NCBI GenBank assembly: GCA_900556255.1
Contig: USNZ01000040.1
Location: 1-8,387 of the forward strand
Direction: 5' to 3'
Source of the DNA: an uncultured Oscillospiraceae bacterium
GTDB lineage: Bacteria > Bacillota > Clostridia > Oscillospirales > Ruminococcaceae
Length of the DNA: 8,387 nucleotides
Part shown: piece after piece, positions 1-5,404 of the stretch
Numbering within the stretch: the stretch's first letter is position 1
Layout of the letters: every line of letters starts with the position of its first letter
Translations under genes and position numbers: made by a program
The notes under the pieces: model-generated
What the model was told of the DNA's origin: nothing
What the model saw: the letters and a program-made list of their open reading frames with translations, nothing else
Database searches by the model: none

Positions 1-970
1 TCTGCCAATTGACATGGCAGGTGCCGGGGAACTTGCCCTCCTCCACGGTGCCGCGGCGGCCTGTCGCGGCCAGGTGGTCGGCCACAGCCTTCTGCGCCGC
101 CGTGACCACGTAGGGTTTGGCCCCCGTGCCGCTGCTGGTGGACGCCGCATGTACGCGCCAGTAATACAGCACCTGCGGGATATGCAGGGGCTTGGCAGCG
201 GGATCGCGGTGCTGCATTTCGTCGATGATACGCAAAAACAGGTCGTGATCCTGCGCACCGTCGCACACTGCGCGCTCACCGCCCACAGCCTCGAACAGTT
301 CCTTTTTGAACACCGCCAGGTGGCAGATGTAGTTGACGGCCATCAGATATTCGGGCGCGTAGTCGGGCTTGAAGTGCCCGACCTTGGGGCGTTCGGGCGT
401 TTTTTCAAACAGGGCTTCGTCGCTGTACACAAAGTCGGCATCGGTTTCGGCCAACAGTTTGCCAGCACAGTACACGGCATGGGGGGCCAGCATATCGTCG
501 TGGTCAGCCAGCGCAAGGTAGGGGCCTGCGGCCAGCTTGGCGGCGGCGTTGGTGTTGGCGGAAATGCCCTGATTTTCGATTTTGGCGTAGACGATGCGCG
601 GTTCGTTGGCGGCGTATTCCCGCACGATCTCCGCTACCTTGGTATGGTCGGCATCGCTGGCGTCCACCAGCACAAGCTGCCAGTTGGGGGCGGTCTGCCC
701 GATGACGCTTTCGATATATTGGCGCAGGAAGTTTTCCGGCGTGTTGAACAACGGTGTCAGGATGCTGATGGTGGGAAAATTTTGGGCAGCCGCGTCCTGC
801 CGCTGGGTTTGCAAGGTCTCCTTGCTTGGCAGGTAGCGCGCCTTTTTGCCCAGGAACCGCCGCTTGAAAAAGCCCGCCGCGCGAGATGCCATGGCACCCA
901 CGCCCTGCTCCCGCGTGAGGGTGCAGGCGTAGCCGAACAATTCCTTGATTCGTTTGGATTTTTGACTCAT
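1..970 (-). CDS. Family 2 glycosyltransferase, 3' end missing (cut by window edge)
   Basis: Predicted cytoplasmic GT-A fold sugar transferase that adds a sugar from a nucleotide donor to a growing surface glycan. The first 323 residues are visible and the frame is still open at base 1. A GT2 domain begins near residue 66 (TISILTPLFNTP). The metal-binding DxD-type motif is DHDD at 156-159, followed by VYSDE (181-185), FKPDYAPEYL (200-209) and the GAQDHDL block (238-244) that carries the likely catalytic acid. ATG at 970 is chosen because AGGAG lies 5 bases upstream. The protein is clearly paralogous to the next gene upstream, sharing the DHDD, FKPDYAP-YL, NYI-HLAVF and GAQDHDL blocks in the same order. 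It may therefore also have a second GT domain beyond the edge. Donor and acceptor sugars cannot be read from sequence. Family is confident; specificity is unknown. Confidence 0.9.
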   Translation of the reverse strand, partial: MSQKSKRIKELFGYACTLTREQGVGAMASRAAGFFKRRFLGKKARYLPSKETLQTQRQDAAAQNFPTISILTPLFNTPENFLRQYIESVIGQTAPNWQLVLVDASDADHTKVAEIVREYAANEPRIVYAKIENQGISANTNAAAKLAAGPYLALADHDDMLAPHAVYCAGKLLAETDADFVYSDEALFEKTPERPKVGHFKPDYAPEYLMAVNYICHLAVFKKELFEAVGGERAVCDGAQDHDLFLRIIDEMQHRDPAAKPLHIPQVLYYWRVHAASTSSGTGAKPYVVTAAQKAVADHLAATGRRGTVEEGKFPGTCHVNWQ

Positions 971-1028
971 AGCAGCTCCTCATAAAAGCAATCATTTTGC
1001 CACGTTTGTTCACCCGATGGGTTGCCTT

Positions 1029-1075
1029 GTCGGGGTGGTTGCCGGGCGGCATATAGGCCGCCCCTACAAACCGAC
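1029..1075. repeat. GC-rich hairpin, REP-like element copy 1
   Basis: An inner perfect 7-bp stem (GGGCGGC 1044-1050, GCCGCCC 1057-1063) encloses a 6-base loop. Outer arms GTCGG (1029-1033) and CCGAC (1071-1075) also pair, with an imperfect stretch between. It lies between two glycosyltransferase genes and has no T-tract on either strand, so it is not a standard intrinsic terminator. Its CCGCCCCTAC end (1058-1067) recurs exactly at 1119-1128 in the second hairpin, which suggests two units of one repeat family. A dispersed REP or MITE-like origin is inference. Confidence 0.6.
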
Positions 1076-1084
1076 CCGTAAAAT

Positions 1085-1103
1085 CAGTATTGCCGTAATA
1101 CTG
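1085..1103. repeat. Short hairpin between the two GC-rich palindromes
   Basis: CAGTATT (1085-1091) and AATACTG (1097-1103) form a perfect 7-bp stem with a 5-base loop. It sits directly between the two GC-rich palindromes, so three stem-loops lie in series in transcripts running from the two-domain glycosyltransferase gene into the last gene. It could act in mRNA stability or partial termination. No poly-T follows on either strand. Confidence 0.45.
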
Positions 1104-1104
1104 C

Positions 1105-1128
1105 GGGCGGGGCATGCCCCGCCCCTAC
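1105..1128. repeat. 20-bp perfect palindrome, REP-like element copy 2
   Basis: Bases 1105-1124 form a perfect 20-bp palindrome (GGGCGGGG-CATG-CCCCGCCC). It is followed by CTAC, the same ending as the hairpin about 60 bases upstream; the shared 10-mer CCGCCCCTAC is at 1119-1128. A further 12-bp palindrome (GCGTTGCAACGC) lies at 1145-1156, just after the stop codon of the 1170-3020 gene when read on the minus strand. The shared ends favour a repeated element over chance, but copy number elsewhere in the genome cannot be seen here. Confidence 0.6.
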
Positions 1129-1169
1129 GACGCAACAGTTTTATGCGTTGCAACGCAGGTTTATCGTTT

Positions 1170-3020
1170 TTACCGCAGACCGAAATTCTCGACCTTGTTG
1201 GTGAAATGGGGGTTGTAATAGGGGTCGTAATTGTCGATATACGGTTGATATTTTTCGTAGAAATTGGCTTTTTCGCGCTCGTAGCGCTTGGCGTTTTCGC
1301 TCAGGGTATCCAGGCCGCGGCTGCGGCTTTCGTAATGGATGGCCTGCGCCAGGGGCGTGTAGACGTTCAAAAGTCCCTTTTGCCACAGTTTCAGGCAGTA
1401 GTCGACATCGTTGTACGCCACCGCGAACTTTTCTTCATCCAGACCGCCCATTTCACGGTAGAGCGCCGTTTTTGTCATCAGGCAGGCACCGGTCACGGCC
1501 ATAAAATCCTGCGTGGTGACAAGGCGGTACATGTCGCCCACGGCATCGGCGGGGTGGCCCTTATGGCTGTGGCCCGCGCTGCCGTTGATGCCCATGACAA
1601 CGCCCGCATGCTGGATCTCGTTGTCGGGGTAAATCAGTTTGGCACCCACGGCGCCCACATCGGGGCGCTGGCTGTAGCTGAGCATCTCCCGCAGGAAATC
1701 CTGTGAGGTGATCTCGATATCATTGTTCAGCAGCAGCAGCTGTTCGCCGTTGGCAAACTGTGCGCCAAAGTTGTTGATGGCCGAGAAATTGAACCCGCCC
1801 TGATACCGCACAACGCGGCAGTTCGCAAATTTTTGCGGAATTTGCGCGTAGTAACGCTCGGTTTCGGGGTCGGTGGAGTTATTCTCGATGACAAGCACCT
1901 CAAAATTGTCGTACCCCGCATTTTTATACAGGCTCGTCAGGCAGCGGTCCAGGTCGTCCGTGTGGTCCTTGTTGGGGATCATAACCGTGATCAGCGGATG
2001 CCCTGTCAGCTCGTAGTGCAGCTGGAACGCGCCCGGTGCCCCCGGAATGGCGTGGGCCTCGCCCTTCAGCCCGATGCGCTGCAGATGCGCGTTGATGGCG
2101 CGCTCCCCTGCCGCAACCGCGTAGGGCTTGGCCTCCATGGTTTGGGCGGTGGAACCGGCGGCGGCGCGCCAGACGTACAGACACTTCTTGATGTGATGGA
2201 TTTTTGTTGCTTTTTCGGTCAGGCGCAGAATCAGGTCATGATCCTGTGCGCCGTCGAAATTCGGGTCCTCATACGCACCCGCGGCGTTCAGCAGTTTACG
2301 GCTGAACACGGCGAGATGGGTAATATAGTTGACGCCGCGCAGATAATCGGGCGCGTAGTCCGGCTTAAAGTGGTAACCGCCCAGTTCCTTGAAGTTGTCC
2401 GAGAGGACAATTTCGTCACTGTACACAAAATCCGCACCTGTACTTTGTATAGCCCTTACAACGTCATACAGGGCGTTGGGGTACAGCACGTCGTCGTGGT
2501 CCAGCAGGGTCAGATACTCGCCCGTGGCGGCCTCAAACCCCTTGGTGGTGTTGGCGGCAATGCCGGCGTTTTCGACCTTGCGGTAGACGATGCGGGCATC
2601 CCTTTGTGCCAGCGCCGCCGCCTTAGCGGAACACTGCGCATGGGCGGCATCGCCGGCATCCACCAGCACCAACTGCCAGTTGGTGTAGGTCTGGTGCAGC
2701 ACGCTGCCGGTCATCTGCTTAAAATACCGCGCAGGTGTGTTAAAAAGCGGCACAACAATGCTGATAACAGGCCCCTGCAGGTTTTCGGCGCGCTGGGCCT
2801 TCAGCTCGCGCTTGAGGGGGATATCGGCGTAGTGCTGCCAAAAATCCTTGTGCATCGCCAGCCCCACGCGAAAGCGCACGTCGCGCCACATCTGCTCGCC
2901 CCCCTGCTCACGCAGGGTCTTTACGGTGCGGCCCACGACAGCCCCCAGGTGCGACGGGTCGGCCAGACGGCGGACCATCTTGCCCAGGCTGTCCCGCCCG
3001 GATGCTTGGTTGTTGCCCAT
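1170..3020 (-). CDS. Two-domain family 2 glycosyltransferase (616 aa)
   Basis: Likely transfers two sugars, or builds a repeating linkage, during assembly of a surface polysaccharide in the cytoplasm. Domain 1 spans about residues 85-285: ISIVVPLFNTP (86-96), DHDD metal site (174-177), FKPDYAPDYL (218-227) and GAQDHDL (257-263). Domain 2 spans about 343-565: ITVMIPNKD, IENNSTD (378-384), LLLLNNDIEI (428-437, the DxD equivalent) and YNDVDY (536-541, catalytic acid region). No membrane segment is evident. ATG at 3020 is set by GAGGAG ending 9 bases upstream, inside the last codons of the transporter ATPase gene; only 6 bases separate the two reading frames. Tandem-GT2 proteins are common in O-antigen and rhamnan-type clusters. 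The adjacent rfbC makes rhamnose a plausible donor, but that is inference. It is a paralogue of the partial gene downstream. Confidence 0.92.
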   Translation of the reverse strand: MGNNQASGRDSLGKMVRRLADPSHLGAVVGRTVKTLREQGGEQMWRDVRFRVGLAMHKDFWQHYADIPLKRELKAQRAENLQGPVISIVVPLFNTPARYFKQMTGSVLHQTYTNWQLVLVDAGDAAHAQCSAKAAALAQRDARIVYRKVENAGIAANTTKGFEAATGEYLTLLDHDDVLYPNALYDVVRAIQSTGADFVYSDEIVLSDNFKELGGYHFKPDYAPDYLRGVNYITHLAVFSRKLLNAAGAYEDPNFDGAQDHDLILRLTEKATKIHHIKKCLYVWRAAAGSTAQTMEAKPYAVAAGERAINAHLQRIGLKGEAHAIPGAPGAFQLHYELTGHPLITVMIPNKDHTDDLDRCLTSLYKNAGYDNFEVLVIENNSTDPETERYYAQIPQKFANCRVVRYQGGFNFSAINNFGAQFANGEQLLLLNNDIEITSQDFLREMLSYSQRPDVGAVGAKLIYPDNEIQHAGVVMGINGSAGHSHKGHPADAVGDMYRLVTTQDFMAVTGACLMTKTALYREMGGLDEEKFAVAYNDVDYCLKLWQKGLLNVYTPLAQAIHYESRSRGLDTLSENAKRYEREKANFYEKYQPYIDNYDPYYNPHFTNKVENFGLR

Positions 3021-3026
3021 AGCAGA

Positions 3027-3803
3027 TTACTCCTCGCTCTTTTTTGCCGGCATGGCGTCCTTTTTTTCAAAATGGCGGTATTCCTTGGTTACCTCGGCGG
3101 TGGGGCCGAGACGGCGCAGGTGGCCATGGTCAAGCCAGGCGACCTTGTTGCACATACGCTCGATCTGGTCGATGGAATGGCTGACCAAGATGACCGTTGT
3201 GCCGCCCGAAAGCAGCTCTGCCATGCGCTTTTCGCACTTTTCCTGAAACAGAAAATCGCCCACGGACAAAATCTCGTCCGCAATCAGGATATCCGGCTTT
3301 GTCATGGTGGCAACGGCAAACGCCAGGCGCGCCACCATGCCGGAGGAATAGTTTTTCAGCGGCACATCAAGGAAATCCTGCAATTCGCTGAACTCTACGA
3401 TGTCATCAAACTTGGAGTCGATGTACTTGGGGGTGTAGCCCAGAACGGTGCCGTTGAGGTAGATATTTTCGCGCGCGGTCAGGTCCATATCAAACCCCGC
3501 GCCCAGCTCGATCAGCGGGGCGATGGTGCCGTTGACGGTCACCTTGCCCGCACTGGGCTTGTACACGCCGGAAATTACTTTTAACAGCGTGCTTTTTCCG
3601 CTGCCGTTCAGGCCGATCAGGCCGTAGAAATCGCCGGGCATAATGTCAAAGGTGACATCGTCCAAGGCGAAAAACTCGTCAAAACGGATGCCGCCGTGCA
3701 GCAGTGCCACGAAATATTCCTTCAGGCTTTCGTGGCGTTCCTTTGCAAGGTTAAAGCGCATCGAAACATGGTCAATGGAAATAATCGGTTTTACATCTGC
3801 CAT
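3027..3803 (-). CDS. ABC transporter ATPase for polysaccharide export (Wzt/TagH/RgpD type)
   Basis: ATPase subunit of 258 residues that powers export of a lipid-linked polysaccharide or teichoic-acid-like polymer through the permease encoded just upstream. Walker A is G64-LNGSGKST ending at residue 72. The signature motif is the variant YSSGM (152-156), Walker B is DILIADE (171-177) and the H-loop is SHS with H209. The N-terminal extension before the Walker A strand (LAKERHESLKEYF, 19-31) is typical of this subfamily. It ends soon after the nucleotide-binding domain and lacks the C-terminal carbohydrate-binding domain of the long Wzt proteins, so it resembles the short TagH/RgpD type. ATG at 3803 is preferred over upstream in-frame starts because AAGGAG sits 10 bases before it and earlier starts would run into the permease gene. 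The gap to the permease stop codon is 14 bases. Confidence 0.93.
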   Translation of the reverse strand: MADVKPIISIDHVSMRFNLAKERHESLKEYFVALLHGGIRFDEFFALDDVTFDIMPGDFYGLIGLNGSGKSTLLKVISGVYKPSAGKVTVNGTIAPLIELGAGFDMDLTARENIYLNGTVLGYTPKYIDSKFDDIVEFSELQDFLDVPLKNYSSGMVARLAFAVATMTKPDILIADEILSVGDFLFQEKCEKRMAELLSGGTTVILVSHSIDQIERMCNKVAWLDHGHLRRLGPTAEVTKEYRHFEKKDAMPAKKSEE

Positions 3804-3813
3804 TTTTGCGTTT

Positions 3814-3820
3814 CTCCTTA
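3814..3820 (-). promoter_or_regulatory. Shine-Dalgarno overlapping the permease stop codon
   Basis: Read on the minus strand this is TAAGGAG: the permease stop codon TAA shares two bases with the AAGGAG that serves the ATPase gene. This fixes the ATPase start at 3803 and suggests that ribosomes finishing the permease re-initiate on the ATPase. Confidence 0.75.
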
Positions 3821-4615
3821 CATATACAAAACGAACTTGTCCTGGCTCTTGCGGAACACATACACGCCCAGGCCCAGGCTGATGGCGGCGCAGACAAAGG
3901 GCACCAGCACCATATTTAAGGTAAGGCCGCGGCCCCACATCACGCAGGAACGCACCGAGGTGATGTACCAGTAGATGGGGTTCAGGTTGATGATGCTCTG
4001 CATCCAGCCCTCCATCTGGGTGGGGTCATAGAAGATGGCGCTGCCGTAGACCAGCAGTGTGCAGAAAACCTCCCAAATGTGCATGATATCGCGCACAAAC
4101 ACATACAGGGTGGACAAGATAAGCCCGACGCCAAGGCTGAACACAAACAGCATGGCAATGGGATACACCGCCAAAAGCACGGTGGCAAAGGAAATATGTG
4201 AGAGGGTCAGCAGCGCCACGATCAGCAGCGCCACCAGGCTGAAGGCGAAATTGACCAGCGCAAAGCAGCATTTTTCCAGTGGGAAAATATACTTAGGTAT
4301 GTAAACCTTGCGCAGCAGCGGGCCGTTTTTCAGCACGCTTTCCATGGCCATGGTGGTGGATTCGCGGAAGAAGTTGAACACCAGCTGGCCGATGATCAGA
4401 AACAGGGGGAAATCCTCGATCCCCTGCCCGCGCGCATTGAACAGCGCACCGAACACAGCCCACATGACCAGGCAGGTCAGCAGAGGGTTGAGCACGCTCC
4501 ACGCAACGCCCAGAACGCTGCGGCGGTATTTGAGCTTGAAGTCACGGGTGATGAGGTTTTGCAAAAGGTAGCGGTATTTCCAAAATCCCGCCCAGGTATT
4601 TTTCAGTCTTTGCAC
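3818..4615 (-). CDS. ABC-2 type polysaccharide export permease (Wzm/TagG/RgpC type)
   Basis: Membrane subunit of 265 residues that forms the export channel with the ATPase encoded next. About six hydrophobic segments are visible, near residues 38-57, 70-85, 117-138, 143-168, 183-197 and 234-254. They are preceded by the family's amphipathic N-terminus TRDFKLKYRRSVLGVAW (23-39). Other landmarks are LLRKVYIPKYIFP (100-112), YVFVRDI (171-177) and LNPIYWY (211-217) before the last segment, all usual for polysaccharide and teichoic-acid ABC-2 permeases. Length is normal. The start is GTG at 4615, set by AAGGAG five bases upstream; no ATG is suitably placed. Nine bases separate it from the rfbC stop. 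The pairing with the ATPase is by adjacency and family; the exported glycan is unknown, though the neighbours suggest it contains rhamnose. Confidence 0.93.
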   Translation of the reverse strand: MQRLKNTWAGFWKYRYLLQNLITRDFKLKYRRSVLGVAWSVLNPLLTCLVMWAVFGALFNARGQGIEDFPLFLIIGQLVFNFFRESTTMAMESVLKNGPLLRKVYIPKYIFPLEKCCFALVNFAFSLVALLIVALLTLSHISFATVLLAVYPIAMLFVFSLGVGLILSTLYVFVRDIMHIWEVFCTLLVYGSAIFYDPTQMEGWMQSIINLNPIYWYITSVRSCVMWGRGLTLNMVLVPFVCAAISLGLGVYVFRKSQDKFVLYM

Positions 4616-4620
4616 GGCAG

Positions 4621-4627
4621 CTCCTTA
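4621..4627 (-). promoter_or_regulatory. Shine-Dalgarno overlapping the rfbC stop codon
   Basis: On the minus strand this reads TAAGGAG: the rfbC stop TAA overlaps AAGGAG, followed by five bases and a GTG start. It is the same arrangement as at the permease-ATPase junction. It supports the GTG start of the permease and coupled translation along the block. Confidence 0.75.
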
Positions 4628-5191
4628 GTATTTTTCGAAATATTCAAACTTCTGTTCGGCAAAGGGGGTGTGCTCCTTGTCCTTGGCGCTGGTCTTGTGC
4701 TCGCAGCCGCAGTCGGGCCACTGCACGTTGACGGTGGGGTCGTTGTAGGGGATGCCGCCCTCGGCCGTGGGGTCGTACACGTCGGTGCACTTGTAGGTAA
4801 ATTCCGCTACATCGCTCAAAACCACAAAGCCGTGGGCAAAGCCCTCCGGGATCCAGAGCATACGCTTATTCTCGGCCGAGAGGGTTGCCCCCACCCATTT
4901 GCCGAAGGTCGCGCTGTGGGGGCGGCAGTCGACAGCGACGTCAAAAACCTCGCCCAGCGTCACGCGCACCAGCTTGCCCTGGGTGTGCTGTTTCTGGAAA
5001 TGCAGCCCGCGCAGCACACCCTTGGAAGAACGGCTCTGGTTGTCCTGCACAAAGGGCTTGTCAATGCCGGCGGCAGCGAACTCATCGATTTGGTAGGTCT
5101 CCATAAAATAGCCGCGGTCGTCACCGAAAACGGTCGGCTCGATGATCTGAACTTCGGGGATGTCGGTCTTGATAAAGTTAAATTTACCCAT
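4625..5191 (-). CDS. rfbC: dTDP-4-dehydrorhamnose 3,5-epimerase
   Basis: Cytoplasmic cupin-fold enzyme of 188 residues. It epimerises C3 and C5 of dTDP-4-keto-6-deoxyglucose to dTDP-4-keto-L-rhamnose, the third step of dTDP-L-rhamnose synthesis (also called RmlC). Family motifs are present: FGDDRGYFMETY (22-33), RGLHFQ (61-66) with the probable catalytic base H64, K73 in the substrate pocket, and WIPEGFAHGF (113-122) with H120. Length fits the family. ATG at 5191 is chosen over in-frame ATGs at 5236 and 5245 because AGGAGGA lies 7 bases upstream of it, while the earlier ATGs fall at or before the predicted transcription start. It is the first gene of the minus-strand block. The other rhamnose genes (rfbA, rfbB, rfbD) are not in the window and must lie elsewhere if the pathway is complete. 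A close relative with a different sugar outcome cannot be excluded. Confidence 0.95.
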   Translation of the reverse strand: MGKFNFIKTDIPEVQIIEPTVFGDDRGYFMETYQIDEFAAAGIDKPFVQDNQSRSSKGVLRGLHFQKQHTQGKLVRVTLGEVFDVAVDCRPHSATFGKWVGATLSAENKRMLWIPEGFAHGFVVLSDVAEFTYKCTDVYDPTAEGGIPYNDPTVNVQWPDCGCEHKTSAKDKEHTPFAEQKFEYFEKY

Positions 5192-5198
5192 GGTTTTT

Positions 5199-5205
5199 TC
5201 CTCCT
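5199..5205 (-). promoter_or_regulatory. rfbC: Shine-Dalgarno that decides the rfbC start
   Basis: AGGAGGA on the minus strand, seven bases before ATG at 5191. It is a near-perfect anti-16S match and is the main reason to reject the two upstream in-frame ATGs, which would add an 18-residue extension with no similarity to the family. Confidence 0.85.
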
Positions 5206-5247
5206 GTATAGCCGGGTCATAATTTTTTGTATACATATATAGCATAC

Positions 5248-5276
5248 ATTATACTCCAATTTGCCGTGTTGGGCAA
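5248..5276 (-). promoter_or_regulatory. Sigma-70-type promoter for the rfbC-export-glycosyltransferase block
   Basis: On the minus strand, -35 TTGCCC (5276-5271; 4 of 6 consensus) is followed by a 17-base spacer and a perfect -10 TATAAT (5253-5248). Transcription would start near 5241, giving a leader of about 50 bases before rfbC. It is the mirror image of the promoter on the other strand. Confidence 0.75.
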
Positions 5277-5318
5277 GGGGTAAAATCTGCCCGGCGCTTT
5301 GGCGATTTGCCCCTTGCC
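5272..5318. promoter_or_regulatory. Inverted repeat over both -35 boxes, possible shared operator
   Basis: GGCAAGGGG (5272-5280) and CCCCTTGCC (5310-5318) are perfect 9-bp inverted arms. After one mismatch the dyad continues as AAATC (5283-5287) and GATTT (5304-5308). The centre, base 5295, is also the exact midpoint between the two -35 boxes and between the two -10 boxes. Each arm overlaps a -35 element, so a dimeric protein bound here, or supercoiling in the shared region, could control both blocks together. No regulator gene is in the window. An alternative is that the dyad only reflects duplication of a promoter in inverted orientation. Confidence 0.5.
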
Positions 5319-5342
5319 GTATTGCCCCAACTGCGGTATAAT
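5314..5342 (+). promoter_or_regulatory. Sigma-70-type promoter for the nonulosonate block
   Basis: The -35 TTGCCG (5314-5319; 4 of 6 consensus) is followed by a 17-base spacer and a perfect -10 TATAAT (5337-5342). The predicted start is near 5349, leaving a leader of about 56 bases before the aminotransferase gene. TATAATGTA is shared exactly with the promoter on the other strand. Confidence 0.77.
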
Positions 5343-5366
5343 GTAAACGTATTATTGTAAGTGTAA

Positions 5367-5384
5367 GTACGCACATCGGCGTAC
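5367..5384 (+). promoter_or_regulatory. Leader hairpin just upstream of the legC ribosome binding site
   Basis: GTACGC (5367-5372) and GCGTAC (5379-5384) form a perfect 6-bp stem with a 6-base loop inside the predicted 5' leader. The stem ends 7 bases before the AGGAGG at 5392-5397. It could influence translation or mRNA stability, or could be an operator for a DNA-binding protein. It is short enough to be chance. Confidence 0.35.
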
Positions 5385-5404
5385 CATGTATAGGAGGCTT
5401 TTCT

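Noticed and set aside
14..985. 323-codon open frame on the plus strand at the left edge
   Set aside because: It is the antisense shadow of the partial glycosyltransferase, whose GT2 motifs read cleanly on the minus strand.
1085..1128. Possible intrinsic terminator between the two glycosyltransferase genes
   Set aside because: The stems are strong but neither strand has a U-tract after them, and the next gene has its own ribosome binding site in the same direction.
1833..3584. 583-codon open frame on the plus strand opposite the two-domain glycosyltransferase and ATPase genes
   Set aside because: It crosses two well-supported minus-strand genes, has no recognisable motif and no good ribosome binding site. 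Long antisense frames are expected opposite GC-rich coding DNA.
5192..5245. 18-residue N-terminal extension of rfbC from ATG at 5245
   Set aside because: The ATG lies just downstream of the -10 box and before the likely transcription start, and the strong AGGAGGA points to ATG at 5191. The extension has no family similarity.
5228..5248. AT-rich dyad TGTATAC...GCATACA around the minus-strand transcription start
   Set aside because: Six of seven outer positions pair, but the region is very AT-rich and overlaps the -10 box and its flank, so a chance dyad is likely. It was not annotated as an operator.
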